NCBI RefSeq assembly: GCF_000422645.1
Contig: NZ_AUGL01000002.1
Location: forward strand, 1 to 64,000
Direction of reading: 5' to 3'
DNA: 64,000 nt
DNA from: Ferrimonas futtsuensis DSM 18154
GTDB taxonomy: Bacteria; Pseudomonadota; Gammaproteobacteria; Enterobacterales; Shewanellaceae
The notes below the pieces were generated by a model, which ran no database searches, was not told the DNA's origin, and was given only the letters and a program-made list of their open reading frames with translations. Numbering within the stretch: the first letter of the stretch is position 1; the number at the start of each line of letters is the position of its first letter. The position numbers and the translations under genes are program-made. Below are positions 44,608-54,198 of this stretch, in pieces.

Positions 44608-47091
44608 ATGAGCTTGAACAGACGCGAGTTTATCAAAGCCAATGCCGCAGTGGCCGCCGCCACCGCCGCGGGTGCCATCTTGCCTGTGTCCACCGTCAAT
44701 GCGGCACAGGGCAAGGACGATCTGGAGTGGGGCAAAGCGCCTTGCCGTTTCTGTGGTGTGGGTTGTTCCATCATGGTGGGCACCAAGGACAACCAGGTGA
44801 TCGCCACCCGCGGTAACCCAGACTCCCCTGTGAACAAAGGCATGGCCTGTGCCAAGGGCTACTACCTGTCCAAGATCATGTATGGCAAGGATCGCCTGAC
44901 CACGCCTCTGCTGCGTATGAAGGGCGGCCAGTACGCCAAAGATGGTGAGCTGACTCCGGTATCCTGGGATCGCGCCTATGAGATCATGGCCGAGAAGTGG
45001 AAAGCCTCTCTGAAGAAGAAAGGCCCAAGCTCTGTCGGTATGTTCGGTTCCGGTCAATGGACCGTCTGGGAAGGCTACGCCGCCGTTAAGATGATGAAGG
45101 CGGGTTTCCGTTCCAACAACATCGATCCTAACGCCCGTCACTGTATGGCCTCTGCCGTAGTGGGCTTCCTGCGCGCCTTCGGCATCGATGAGCCCATGGG
45201 CTGTTACGATGACATCGAGCACGCCGATGACTTCGTCATGTGGGGCTCCAACGCCGCCGAAGCACACCCCATCCTGTGGAACCGCGTCACCGACCGTCGT
45301 CTGGGCCATCCAGGTGCCAAGATCCACGCCATCTCCACCTATCGTAACCGCTGTTTCGACATTGCGGACAACGGCCTGATCTTCAAACCTCAGACCGACC
45401 TGATCCTGCTGAACTACATCGCCAACTACATCATTGAGAATGGCGCGGTAAACAAGGACTTCGTCAACAAGCACACCAAGTTCGCCATGGCCACCACCGA
45501 CATCGGTTACGGCCTGCGTCCCGATCACCCACGTGAGAAGGAAGCCAAGAACCAGAAGTCTGCGAAGAAGATGACCCCCATCAGCTTCGACGAGTACGCC
45601 AAGTTCCTGAGCACCTACACCCTGGAGTACACCGTTGAGCAGACCGGTGTCGACGCCGACGCTCTGGTGGCCATCGCCAAGGCCTACGCCGATCCCAAGC
45701 GTAAGGTGATGAGCATGTGGTGTATGGGGGCCAACCAGCACGTCCGTGGTGTGTGGGTGAACAACTCCATCTACAACATCCACCTGCTGACCGGCAAGAT
45801 CTCCGAGCCCGGCAACAGCCCATTCTCCCTGACCGGTCAGCCTTCCGCCTGTGGTACTGCCCGTGAAGTGGGTACCTTCGCCCACCGTCTGCCTGCAGAC
45901 ATGGTGGTGATGAAGAAGCCTCACCGCGACATCACCGAGAAGCGCTGGGCCGTGCCGGAAGGCACCATCCCTGCCAAGCCTGGCTACCACGCCGTGCTGC
46001 AGAGCCGAATGCTCAAAGATGGCAAGCTCAACTGCTACTGGACTCAGGTCACCAACAACCTGCAGGCCGGTCCCAACATTAACGAAGAGACTCTGCCTGG
46101 TTTCCTGAATCCGGAGAACTTCATCGTGGTGTCCGACGCCTACATGACCGTGACCGCCTCCATGGCCGATCTGGTGCTGCCTACCGCCATGTGGGTGGAG
46201 AAAGAGGGCGCCTACGGTAACGCCGAGCGTCGCGGCCAGTACTGGCACCAGCTGGTTAAGCCGGTTCCCGGCGCCCGCTCCGACGTGCTGCAGGTGGTTG
46301 AGTTCTCCAAGTACTTCAAGATGGAAGAGGTCTGGCCTGAAGAGCTGCTGGCTCAAAAGCCTGAGTACCGCGGCAAGACCATGTTCGACGTGCTGTTCGG
46401 TAACGGCGTGGTGGACAAGTTCCCCGTGTCCGACTGTAAGGGCAAGCACAACGACGAGTCCGAGGCGCTGGGCTTCTACCTGCAGAAGGGCCTGTTCGAG
46501 GAGTACGCCGCCTTTACCCGGGGTCACAAGCACGACCTGGGCGAGTTCGACGAGTACTTCGGCGAAGGGATGCGCTGGCCTGTGATTGACGGCAAAGAGA
46601 CCCTGTGGCGCTTCAAGGAGGGTCTGGATCCTCTGGTTAAGCCCGGCACCGGTTTCGAGTTCTACGGCAAGCCTGACGGCAAGGCGATGATCATCGCCAA
46701 CCCCTATGAGGGTCCGGCCGAGGAGCTGACCGAGCAGTACGACATGTGGCTGTGTACCGGCCGCGTGCTGGAGCACTGGCACACCGGCACCATGACCGGC
46801 CGCGTCGACGAACTGAACAAGGCCTACCCTAACGCCAAGATCTACATGAGCGACAAGGACGCAGCCAAGCGCGGCCTCAAGCGCGGTGACGAGGTGATGG
46901 TCAGCAGCCCACGTGGTGCCGTGCGCACCCGCATCGAGACCAAGGGTCGTTACGAGATGCCGGAAGGCGTGGTGTTTATGCCCTTCTGTGACGCTCGCCA
47001 GCTGGTGAACAAGCTGCTGCTGGATGCCACCGACCCCATGTCCAAAGAGACCGACTTCAAGAAGTGTCCGGTTCAGGTAGTCAAGGCTTAA
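44608..47091 (+). CDS. napA: Periplasmic nitrate reductase catalytic subunit NapA
   Basis: An 827-residue molybdenum bis-MGD enzyme reducing nitrate to nitrite in the periplasm. The Tat signal [19 protein letters not shown] opens the protein. Cys46, Cys49, Cys53 and Cys81 ([15 protein letters not shown]) bind the 4Fe-4S cluster, and the Cys in [13 protein letters not shown] near 178 is the molybdenum ligand. [15 protein letters not shown] near 212 and [14 protein letters not shown] near 371 are pterin contacts typical of Nap rather than formate dehydrogenase. The length is normal for Nap. It sits between napD and napB. Confidence 0.96.
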   Translation: MSLNRREFIKANAAVAAATAAGAILPVSTVNAAQGKDDLEWGKAPCRFCGVGCSIMVGTKDNQVIATRGNPDSPVNKGMACAKGYYLSKIMYGKDRLTTPLLRMKGGQYAKDGELTPVSWDRAYEIMAEKWKASLKKKGPSSVGMFGSGQWTVWEGYAAVKMMKAGFRSNNIDPNARHCMASAVVGFLRAFGIDEPMGCYDDIEHADDFVMWGSNAAEAHPILWNRVTDRRLGHPGAKIHAISTYRNRCFDIADNGLIFKPQTDLILLNYIANYIIENGAVNKDFVNKHTKFAMATTDIGYGLRPDHPREKEAKNQKSAKKMTPISFDEYAKFLSTYTLEYTVEQTGVDADALVAIAKAYADPKRKVMSMWCMGANQHVRGVWVNNSIYNIHLLTGKISEPGNSPFSLTGQPSACGTAREVGTFAHRLPADMVVMKKPHRDITEKRWAVPEGTIPAKPGYHAVLQSRMLKDGKLNCYWTQVTNNLQAGPNINEETLPGFLNPENFIVVSDAYMTVTASMADLVLPTAMWVEKEGAYGNAERRGQYWHQLVKPVPGARSDVLQVVEFSKYFKMEEVWPEELLAQKPEYRGKTMFDVLFGNGVVDKFPVSDCKGKHNDESEALGFYLQKGLFEEYAAFTRGHKHDLGEFDEYFGEGMRWPVIDGKETLWRFKEGLDPLVKPGTGFEFYGKPDGKAMIIANPYEGPAEELTEQYDMWLCTGRVLEHWHTGTMTGRVDELNKAYPNAKIYMSDKDAAKRGLKRGDEVMVSSPRGAVRTRIETKGRYEMPEGVVFMPFCDARQLVNKLLLDATDPMSKETDFKKCPVQVVKA

Positions 47092-47103
47092 TCGATTAGG
47101 GAA

Positions 47104-47122
47104 GGGGCCGCCAGGCGGCCCC
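47104..47122 (+). promoter_or_regulatory. Intercistronic hairpin between napA and napB
   Basis: GGGGCCG-CCAGG-CGGCCCC lies just after the napA stop and before the napB ribosome site, with no T-tract. It probably protects the upstream mRNA or tunes the ratio of the two subunits rather than ending transcription. Confidence 0.5.
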
Positions 47123-47135
47123 TATGGAGAGACCA

Positions 47136-47519
47136 ATGAAAGCAAAAATTCTTATGGTAGCAGCGGCCCTGATGGTGGCCGGATGTCAAATGAATGCCGC
47201 CGAGGAGGCTCAGAACACCGCTGAGTCCCGCCGCGGAGAGGCTGCGGTAAACACCCAGCTGCCCGCCGCGCCCATCGCCAACTATCCCAAGAAACAGGTT
47301 GTGGATGAGGTGTTTGCCGGCCAGCCGCCGCTGATCCCTCACAAGGCGACCTACCCAATCACCCTGAAGCGCAATGGCTGCATGAGCTGCCACAAGCCCA
47401 AGAAGCAAACCCTGCCTGTCAGCCACACCGACAACGGCAAGGTGAAGGGCCAGCTGTATCAGTGTAAAGCTTGCCATGTGCCTCAGGCCGATAACGTTGG
47501 CGCCCTCGCCAACCAGTAA
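47136..47519 (+). CDS. napB: Diheme cytochrome subunit NapB, with lipobox-like signal
   Basis: A 127-residue periplasmic cytochrome c that passes electrons to NapA. Two heme sites, CMSCH and CKACH, sit in the C-terminal half, and KQVVDEVFAGQPPLIPHKATYP precedes them as in other NapB proteins. The ATG at 47136 is chosen because GGAGAG is five bases upstream; the earlier ATG at 47124 lies within that ribosome site. The signal sequence MKAKILMVAAALMVAGCQM ends in VAGC, which fits a lipoprotein signal and would tether the subunit. napC, napF and napGH are not next to it. Confidence 0.9.
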   Translation: MKAKILMVAAALMVAGCQMNAAEEAQNTAESRRGEAAVNTQLPAAPIANYPKKQVVDEVFAGQPPLIPHKATYPITLKRNGCMSCHKPKKQTLPVSHTDNGKVKGQLYQCKACHVPQADNVGALANQ

Positions 47520-47538
47520 CACCAAAAAATAATAAAGA

Positions 47539-47558
47539 CGGGGCGGCCCACCGCCCCG
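47539..47558 (+). terminator. Hairpin between napB and the porin gene
   Basis: CGGGGCGG-CCCA-CCGCCCCG followed by CACTTTG; a weak T-tract suggests partial termination or mRNA stabilisation. Confidence 0.5.
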
Positions 47559-47583
47559 CACTTTGTCAAAACAGGAGACGACA

Positions 47584-48768
47584 ATGAAACTACGCTACCT
47601 GGCCACCGTAACTGCCCTGGCCCTTTCCTCTGCCGCTGTGGCTGCCGAGCCCGCGTCCATCGCCGATGCGGTTGCTGACGGCTCCGTAAAACTGGATGCC
47701 CGTCTGCGCTATGAAAATGTCAGCCAGGACAACGCTCTGAAAGACGCCGATGCCCTGACTCTGCGCACCCGCCTGACCCTGGAGACCGCCGCTTATCAGG
47801 GCTTCTCCGTTCTGGTTGAGTTCGAAGACTCCCGCGACGCCTTCGGCATCAACGACTACAACGACGCTCTGGGCAGCAAGCCCGAGTACTCCGTGATTGC
47901 CGATCCCAACACCACAGAGCTGGATCAGGCCTTCCTGCGCTATCAGCGCGGCATGTTCAAGGGCACCCTGGGTCGTCAGGTGGTGACCATGGACAACCAC
48001 CGTTTCGTTGGCCACGTTGGCTGGCGTCAGGATCGCCAGACCTTCGACGCGGTCAACCTGATGCTGACCCCCGCCAAGGACCTGTCCCTGAACTACGTCT
48101 ACATCAACCAGCGTAACCGCATCTTCGCCGAAGAGCGTGACGTGGACTCCAAGGATCACCTGATCAACCTGGGCTACAAGACTGGTTTCGGTAAGCTGAC
48201 CGCCTACGCCTACCTGCTGGAAGTGGACAACGACACCACCAACGGCATCGACACCTATGGTGTTCGTTTCGCCGGTGGTGCCAAGCTGGCCAACACCCCG
48301 GTTAAGTACCAGCTGGAGTACGCCACTCAGGAAAACAAGGCCAACGACTTCGAGGCCGACTACTACCTGATCGAGGGTGCCGCCACCTTCGGCGTTGTGA
48401 CCGCCAAGCTGGGTTACGAAGTTCTGGGTTCCGACAGCGGCCAGTACGGCTTCTCCACCCCTCTGGCGACCCTGCACAAGTTCAACGGTTGGGCTGACCA
48501 GTTCCTGGGCACCCCGGATGCCGGTCTGGTTGACCTGTACGCCGGCGTATCCGGTAAGGCTCTGGGTGGCAAGTTCGCTGCCGTCTACCACGATTTCAGC
48601 GCCGACGAGAGCGTCGCCGCCGATGACTTCGGAAGTGAAATCGACCTGAGCTACACCACCAAGGTGGCCAAGAACTACACCCTGGGTGTGAAGTACGCCA
48701 TGTACGACGCCGGTGACATCAAGGTGGACACCGACAAGCTGTGGCTGTGGGCCAGCGCCAGCTTCTAA
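47584..48768 (+). CDS. Outer-membrane porin
   Basis: A 394-residue beta-barrel protein with signal peptide MKLRYLATVTALALSSAAVAA. The mature part starts with GSVKLDARLRYENVSQDNAL and shows regular alternating strands, ending in the terminal aromatic motif LWLWASASF typical of porins. Related proteins are annotated as alginate-export or OprD-like porins. The ATG at 47584 has AGGAGA at a good distance. It follows napB by 64 bases with an intervening hairpin, so it may be expressed with nap, perhaps letting nitrate or another anion cross the outer membrane; that role is my inference. Confidence 0.8.
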   Translation: MKLRYLATVTALALSSAAVAAEPASIADAVADGSVKLDARLRYENVSQDNALKDADALTLRTRLTLETAAYQGFSVLVEFEDSRDAFGINDYNDALGSKPEYSVIADPNTTELDQAFLRYQRGMFKGTLGRQVVTMDNHRFVGHVGWRQDRQTFDAVNLMLTPAKDLSLNYVYINQRNRIFAEERDVDSKDHLINLGYKTGFGKLTAYAYLLEVDNDTTNGIDTYGVRFAGGAKLANTPVKYQLEYATQENKANDFEADYYLIEGAATFGVVTAKLGYEVLGSDSGQYGFSTPLATLHKFNGWADQFLGTPDAGLVDLYAGVSGKALGGKFAAVYHDFSADESVAADDFGSEIDLSYTTKVAKNYTLGVKYAMYDAGDIKVDTDKLWLWASASF

Positions 48769-48868
48769 ACATCCTGCCCCTGTCATGGAGCATGAGGGCG
48801 TGAGGTTCCAATAGGCTGTTGTCTGGGAACAACGCGCCCCGGGTCACCTGGGCGGGTGGCCAAAGCTA

Positions 48869-48897
48869 AGGAGGACTCGAATGAGTCCTCCTTTTTT
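48869..48897 (+). terminator. Terminator after the porin gene
   Basis: AGGAGGACTC-GAAT-GAGTCCTCCTTTTTT. Confidence 0.88.
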
Positions 48898-48920
48898 GTG
48901 CCGTTTGTCGGGGTGGGGCT

Positions 48921-49513
48921 TTACCCCTGCTTGGAGAGAACCTCCTCAAACAGGACCTGCATCAGTTTGCTGCCGTTTGATGAGCTCCAGTCCTGCGCCA
49001 GTTCTGCGTTGAGCTGGTTGGTGGTGGTCAGGGTGACGCCATGAGATTCCAGCGCCGTAAGGCGGTTTCGTCTGCCAGGGTGCTGGGAGAGCCTGAACCA
49101 TCCACCACGACCTGGACCTTGTATCCCTGCTGGACGGCGGTGATGGCCGGATAGACCACGCAGACGTCCGTGGTAATGCCGGCGATGATGAGGTTCTTGC
49201 GTCCGGTGGCGGTTACCGCCCCGGCAAACTGCGGATCCCTCATGGCGTCGACAACGCCCTGTCGCTGGATGCGGCTGGCGTAAGCTTCCGGCACGGCGGC
49301 GATCAGTTCTTCAAACAGCGGTCCCTGAATCTGATCCTCCTGGCTGGAGGTGAGGATCAGCGGCATCGCCGTTTCCTTGGCGGCACGGGCCAGGGCCAGG
49401 GTATGGCGTTTGATCTCGGCAAGGTCGTTGGACTGGACCCAGTTCATGGTGCCGACCTGGTGGTCGATCAGCAGCATGGCGGCGTTGTCTGGGGAGAAGA
49501 GATTGGCTGTCAT
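48921..49513 (-). pseudogene. Isochorismatase-family hydrolase (YcaC-like), frameshifted
   Basis: Starting at the ATG at 49513 (strong AGGAGG upstream), the frame reads MTANLFSPDNAAMLLIDHQVG, then NWVQSNDLAEIKRHTLALA, the catalytic region with GITTDVCVVYPAITA near 118, and VVVDGSGSPSTLADETALRR. It then shifts and stops at 49028. In another frame the expected C-terminus continues as ESHGVTLTTTNQLNAELAQD and on to a TAA at 48921-48923. The total of 593 bases is one short of a whole number of codons. One missing base near 49050-49056 (GGCGCTGG where GGCGCCTGG is expected) explains it. All catalytic residues precede the break. It is either a real recent mutation or an assembly error. Confidence 0.85.
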
Positions 49514-49679
49514 TGTAAACCTCCTAGGGTGGGGGATGTCTGGATTGATTCGGGGCCTGATGAAGACGTTGAATCTCATGCCGGCCAGAGCCATCCGGTT
49601 CAACATTCGTCTCATGGGGGCTTCCGTTAACCGAGAGTGGACTCAGTGTAGTGAACTCCGTGCACCTTTATTAGATGGT

Positions 49680-49697
49680 ATAGTTGAAGTTGACTAT
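49680..49697. promoter_or_regulatory. Candidate LysR operator in the divergent intergenic region
   Basis: ATAGT-TGAAGTTG-ACTAT is an inverted repeat with a T-rich/A-rich core like a LysR-type T-N11-A box, 24 bases before the LysR gene and facing the isochorismatase gene start. Confidence 0.5.
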
Positions 49698-49720
49698 CCC
49701 ATTTTTGTTGGTAATTACGG

Positions 49721-50614
49721 ATGGATCTGAATCAGGTCAGAGTCTTTGTTCGGGTGGCTGAGGCCGGCAGTTTTGTGGGGGCGGCTCGGTCTTTGGGGAT
49801 GCCGCCGACGTCAGTCAGTCGGAAAGTTCAGCAATTGGAGGCCGACCTGGGGGTAAGGCTGCTCAACCGCAGCACCCGCAAGTTGTCCCTCACCGATGTG
49901 GGTCAGCGCTACTTTCAGCATTGTCAGCATAACCTTAGTGGCCTGGAGGAAGCCGGCCTGCTCGTTCTTCAATCCCAAATGAAACCCACAGGAACCATAC
50001 GCATCACCGCGCCTCTCGACTTTGCTCTGATGTTTGTTCAACCCTGGGTCAGTGCCTTTCTTGCCCGCCACCCGCAGGTGAATGTGGAGCTTGAGATCAG
50101 TGACCACCAGGTCGATCTCATCGAAGAGAGGATCGACATCGCCTTCCGCTCCGGAATTCTTAAGGATTCCAGCCTGGTGGCGCGTCGTTTGATGACGAAG
50201 TCCGTGGTTTGCTGCGCCAGTCCCGAGTATCTGGCCCAGCATCCGGCACCCCGTTATCCGCACGACCTTGCCCAGCATCAGTGCGTGCTCTGGGGAAGGT
50301 CGTTGCAAGGCCACACCTGGCAGTTTAAGGAGCAGGGAAAGGTGGTCGGGGTGCCCGTGACAGGGCGGTACTCGGCAGACACCCAACACCTGTTGATTGA
50401 GGCTGCACTCGCCGGACTGGGGGTTGCCAAACTGCCTTTTCTGCTGATTAAGCCCTATCTGGAGCAGGGCCAGCTTCGGCCGCTGCTCCGGGAGTACGAA
50501 GCACCGGCAGGCAACATGTACCTTATCCATCAGTCGCATCGCCATGTGAGCCAGGCGGTTCGGTTATTTGTCGATTATGTGGTGGAGCAGATGCCCAAGC
50601 CAGCTCCCGGCTAA
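49721..50614 (+). CDS. LysR-family transcriptional regulator
   Basis: A 297-residue regulator. The winged HTH at residues 1-60 reads MDLNQVRVFVRVAEAGSFVGAARSLGMPPTSVSRKVQQLE, followed by the linker helix and a substrate-binding domain (TGTIRITAPLDFALMFVQPW near 89; RIDIAFRSGILKDSSLVARR near 135). It is closest in style to the CrgA/AaeR group, in which YRRYP is replaced and ligands are often small aromatics or quinone-like compounds. It is divergent from the broken isochorismatase gene, the usual target arrangement. Confidence 0.9.
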   Translation: MDLNQVRVFVRVAEAGSFVGAARSLGMPPTSVSRKVQQLEADLGVRLLNRSTRKLSLTDVGQRYFQHCQHNLSGLEEAGLLVLQSQMKPTGTIRITAPLDFALMFVQPWVSAFLARHPQVNVELEISDHQVDLIEERIDIAFRSGILKDSSLVARRLMTKSVVCCASPEYLAQHPAPRYPHDLAQHQCVLWGRSLQGHTWQFKEQGKVVGVPVTGRYSADTQHLLIEAALAGLGVAKLPFLLIKPYLEQGQLRPLLREYEAPAGNMYLIHQSHRHVSQAVRLFVDYVVEQMPKPAPG

Positions 50615-50647
50615 TTGGCGGAGTTGACCGGTTAGCGCTTTTCGCCC

Positions 50648-52168
50648 TCAGGCGATGGCGGGCTGTGGCGGGCGGCAACTGTCATGCCAGTGGGCCGGCC
50701 GGCCAAACAGGTAGCCCTGCATACTGGTGACGCCCCGATCCAGCAGAAACAGGCGTTGGGCGTCGGTTTCCACTCCCTCGGCGATCACCTCGACGTCCAT
50801 CTTCCTGGCCAGCTGGATGATGGCATCGAGCACCGGTTTCTGGATCGCTTCGCCGCTGACGGTGTGCACATAGCTCTTGTCTATTTTGATCACATCCGGT
50901 GAGAAGGTGCGCAGGCAGGCGATGCCGTTGTGGCCGGTACCGAAGTCATCGAACGCCAGCTTGAAGCCCGCCTGACCCAAGATGGCCAGGGTGTCCTGCA
51001 GTTGGGGGCAGTCGTAATCCAGGGCATGGCGCTCGGTGATCTCCACCATCAGCCTGTCCGGACCTATCTCCAGACGATGGCAGATCTCCAGCAGGAAGCT
51101 CAGGGGATCCCTCAGCCCCTGGGTCAGCTGCTCTCCAGACAGGTTGATGCTCAGATAGGCGGTGCTGGGCAGCTTGCCGCGGGCCTGATCCGCCAGGGAG
51201 AGAAGCAACCTGTCCAGCAGACCATGCTGCTCCATCATGGGAATAAAGGTATCCGGGGTGATCTTGCCCAGTGTCGGGTGGGTCCAACGGGCCATCATCT
51301 CAAACCCCTTTACCCTGCCGTTGCCCCCATGGACTATGGGTTGGAACACCGGGGCGATCTCGCCGCGACGCAGTGCCGTGATCAGGTCATCCAGCAGCAC
51401 GCCCTGATGGCTGCTGCGTTGAATCATCAGCACCGGCAGGATGAAACCCAGGGTCAGGGAGAGCGGCAGGCTGTAGGTCAGCCAGCGGCGCCAGTGGTCG
51501 CCACTGAACAGCAGCGCCATCATCTCGGCGCGGACCTGACCCTGAACCTGGCTGGTTTGCAGGCTGAGCCAGGGGACCTGGGTCAGACTGTCTCTGGCAT
51601 AAAACAGCCGTTGGCCAACCTGGATCTCAATGCGTCGGACAAAGTCCCGGTCCCTGGGGGTGACCAGTCGGTCCAGCAGGTGGGAGGATTTGGCCATGCC
51701 GATCAGGTAGTGTCCAGGCCTCTGTTCCAGTACGAACAACTGATAGGGTGTCAGGGTGCTGTCATCGAAGGAGAGCCACAGAGGCCCCGGGTGGGTTGAG
51801 ATCAACTGACCGACCTGAACCGGATAGAGGGGGTTGGTGGCACTGCGGCAATAGCCTCCCTGGTTGCTCAGGTAGGCAAAGTGATCGAACACATCTGAGT
51901 GGATGGCCGCTTCGGTGAGACGAAACTCCGTGGTGGCGTCGCAGACGCCTGGGGCCAGCTCATGGCCCAGGACGGTCAGGGCGTCAATGCCCCGATTCAG
52001 GTAGTTGCCTGTGGCGGCGACCACCTCTTCAGTCCTGCTATCCAATCGTTCACTTAGGGCCAAACTGCCCGCCAAGATGACACTCAGCAGACAGATCAAC
52101 TGAATCAGAATAAACCATCGCCATCCATGACGTATGTAGCGTCCGAGCTGCCATCTTATTTGAATCAT
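50648..52168 (-). CDS. Second CSS-domain EAL phosphodiesterase (PdeC-like)
   Basis: A 506-residue paralogue of the 42269-43855 protein. The ATG at 52168 gives MIQIRWQLGRYIRHGWRWF, matching the other protein's N-terminus; an earlier start at 52228 adds residues with no counterpart. The periplasmic CSS domain keeps two cysteines (PGVCDATTEFRL near 77; GGYCRSATN near 107). The EAL domain has APVFQPIVHGGNGRVKGFEM (variant EMM, first Glu kept), ITERHALDY, DDFGTGHNGIACL, IKIDKSYV and IAEGVETDAQ, so catalysis is probably intact. It stands alone between LysR and asnB. Confidence 0.88.
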   Translation of the reverse strand: MIQIRWQLGRYIRHGWRWFILIQLICLLSVILAGSLALSERLDSRTEEVVAATGNYLNRGIDALTVLGHELAPGVCDATTEFRLTEAAIHSDVFDHFAYLSNQGGYCRSATNPLYPVQVGQLISTHPGPLWLSFDDSTLTPYQLFVLEQRPGHYLIGMAKSSHLLDRLVTPRDRDFVRRIEIQVGQRLFYARDSLTQVPWLSLQTSQVQGQVRAEMMALLFSGDHWRRWLTYSLPLSLTLGFILPVLMIQRSSHQGVLLDDLITALRRGEIAPVFQPIVHGGNGRVKGFEMMARWTHPTLGKITPDTFIPMMEQHGLLDRLLLSLADQARGKLPSTAYLSINLSGEQLTQGLRDPLSFLLEICHRLEIGPDRLMVEITERHALDYDCPQLQDTLAILGQAGFKLAFDDFGTGHNGIACLRTFSPDVIKIDKSYVHTVSGEAIQKPVLDAIIQLARKMDVEVIAEGVETDAQRLFLLDRGVTSMQGYLFGRPAHWHDSCRPPQPAIA

Positions 52169-52367
52169 TATGGTCCTGGCACAGGCAGAAACTGGTGAGA
52201 TCCCAAAAAAGTGACAAAAATGTAGCAAAATCCCGGCCCCCTTTAAACCACTGAACCGGGCATTTCCGGGCGTTTACCCAGGTATTCCGGGCAAGGTATT
52301 GAAATGTTGGTTATTAAAAATTTTGCGTTGAATGGGCAGGTTCGAGGGGATTTTTGTTCTGGTAGGT

Positions 52368-52392
52368 AAAAAAAAGGGGGCCGAAGCCCCCA
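52368..52392 (-). terminator. Terminator after asnB
   Basis: AAAAAAAAGGGGG-CCGAAG-CCCCC: on the minus strand a GGGGGC-TTCGG-CCCCC stem followed by a long T run. Confidence 0.88.
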
Positions 52393-52397
52393 AGTGA

Positions 52398-54062
52398 CTA
52401 GTAAGCGTCTTTATGTACGTTGGCTACGGCGCGACCCGAGGGGTCGGCCATGGCGGAAAAGCTCTTGTCCCAGGCCAGGGCCTCGGGAGTAGAGCAGGCG
52501 ACGGACTTGCCGCCGGGTACGCAGCGGGCACAGGCCTCGCCGGGGAAATGCTGCTCGAACAGGGTGCGGTAGAAATACCCCTCTTTGGTGTCCGGGGTGT
52601 TGACCGGGAAGCGGAAGTGGGCGTTCTGCAGATCCTGGTCGCTCACCTGGGCATCGGCGTGCTCCTTGAGGGTGTCGATCCACGAGTAGCCGACACCGTC
52701 GCTGAACTGCTCCTTCTGACGCCAGGCGACGGACTCGGGCAGGTAGTGGGCAAAGGCTTCCCGCAGAATCTGCTTCTCGATGCGCCCGCCGGTGATGGTC
52801 TTGGCGGCGGGGTTCTGGCGCATCGCCACATCCACAAACTCCTTGTCCAGGAAGGGCACCCGGGCTTCGATGCCCCAGGCGGCCATCGCCTTGTTGGCGC
52901 GCAGGCAGTCGAACTGGTGCAGTTTGTGAATCTTGCGCACCAGCTCCTCGTGGAACGCCTGGGCACTGGGGGCCTTATGGAAGTAGAGGTAGCCGCCGAA
53001 CAGTTCGTCGGCCCCTTCGCCAGAGAGCACCATCTTGATCCCCATGGCTTTGATCTTTCTTGCCATCAGGTACATGGGGGTGGAGGCGCGGATGGTGGTG
53101 ACGTCGTAGGTTTCCAGGTGATAGATGACGTCGGTCAGGGCATCTATCCCCTCCTGAATGGTGAAGGTGACCTGGTGGTGAACCGTGCCGATGTGGGATG
53201 CCACCTCGGCGGCGGCGGCCAGATCCGGAGAGCCCTCCAGGCCGACGGCGAAGGAGTGCAGTTGCGGCCACCAGGCGGGGCTGGCCTCATCCTCCTCGAT
53301 GCGGCGGGCGGCGTATTTCTTTGCCAGGGCCGAGGTGATGGAGGAATCCAGGCCGCCGGAGAGCAGGACGCCGTAGGGCACGTCTGACATCAGCTGGCGC
53401 TTCACCGCCTCTTCCAGGGCCTGGCGCAGGGTGGCGCTGTCCGCCGGGTTGCCTGCCACCGCACCATGCTGCTGCCAGTCCCGCTGATAGTAGGCAACCG
53501 GCTCATCCAGCCAGCTTGCCTGATAGCGCCCGGGAAGGAACTCCTCCACCTGACGACACTGGGGCACCAAGGCCTTCATCTCTGAGGCTACGTAGAAGTT
53601 GCCCGAGGCGTCGAAGCCGGTGTAGAGGGGGATAATGCCGATGTGGTCCCGACCGATGAGGTAGCGTCCTTTGGCCTTGTCCCACAGTACGAAGGCAAAG
53701 ATGCCGTTGAGGCGGTCGAGGAACTGTTCGCCATACTTGCGGTAGAGGGCGAGGATCACCTCACAGTCGGAGCCGGTGAGGAACTCATACTCCTCCTCCA
53801 GCTCCTGGCGCAGCTCTCTGTGGTTGTAGATCTCGCCATTGACCGCCAGCACCAGATCACCCTCTTTGCTGTACAGGGGCTGGGCGCCATTGTCGATGTC
53901 GACGATGGCCAAACGCTCGTGGACCAGGATCGCCTGGTCATCACAGTAGATGCCGGACCAGTCCGGGCCGCGGTGACGCATCTTTTTTGACTGGCTCAGT
54001 GCCAGAGTACGCAATTCGGAGGCTGGAGTCTTAAGGTCCAGGATACCAAAGATACTGCACAT
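52398..54062 (-). CDS. asnB: Asparagine synthase B (glutamine-hydrolysing)
   Basis: A 554-residue enzyme that makes asparagine from aspartate, ATP and glutamine. The class II glutaminase starts MCSIFGILDLK with the catalytic Cys2; RGPDWSGIY near 32 and LAVNGEIYNHREL near 72 bind glutamine. The synthetase half has the PP-loop YGVLLSGGLDSSI near 228 and LSGEGADELFGGYLYF near 344. Length and motifs are those of enteric AsnB. A terminator follows directly. Confidence 0.95.
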   Translation of the reverse strand: MCSIFGILDLKTPASELRTLALSQSKKMRHRGPDWSGIYCDDQAILVHERLAIVDIDNGAQPLYSKEGDLVLAVNGEIYNHRELRQELEEEYEFLTGSDCEVILALYRKYGEQFLDRLNGIFAFVLWDKAKGRYLIGRDHIGIIPLYTGFDASGNFYVASEMKALVPQCRQVEEFLPGRYQASWLDEPVAYYQRDWQQHGAVAGNPADSATLRQALEEAVKRQLMSDVPYGVLLSGGLDSSITSALAKKYAARRIEEDEASPAWWPQLHSFAVGLEGSPDLAAAAEVASHIGTVHHQVTFTIQEGIDALTDVIYHLETYDVTTIRASTPMYLMARKIKAMGIKMVLSGEGADELFGGYLYFHKAPSAQAFHEELVRKIHKLHQFDCLRANKAMAAWGIEARVPFLDKEFVDVAMRQNPAAKTITGGRIEKQILREAFAHYLPESVAWRQKEQFSDGVGYSWIDTLKEHADAQVSDQDLQNAHFRFPVNTPDTKEGYFYRTLFEQHFPGEACARCVPGGKSVACSTPEALAWDKSFSAMADPSGRAVANVHKDAY

Positions 54063-54167
54063 TGTTGGTTCACTCCGTGGTGGGTACAGGGTCAGGCTCA
54101 GACCACATTGCCACTCTTTGGCGCGTTTGCCAACTGCATGTATAGTCAGTGTAAATGAATTGATAAT

Positions 54168-54191
54168 CGGCCGCGCCGGTCGGCGCGGCCG
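54168..54191 (-). terminator. GC-rich hairpin after the Spo0M-like gene
   Basis: CGGCCGCGCC-GGTC-GGCGCGGCCG is a perfect 10-bp stem between the asnB start region and the Spo0M-like stop. The T-tract on the minus strand (ATTATCAATTC) is imperfect. Confidence 0.65.
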
Positions 54192-54198
54192 TGAAGGA

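Noticed and set aside
48856-49044. Small plus-strand frame after the porin gene
   Set aside because: It overlaps the porin terminator and the C-terminal part of the frameshifted isochorismatase gene on the other strand.
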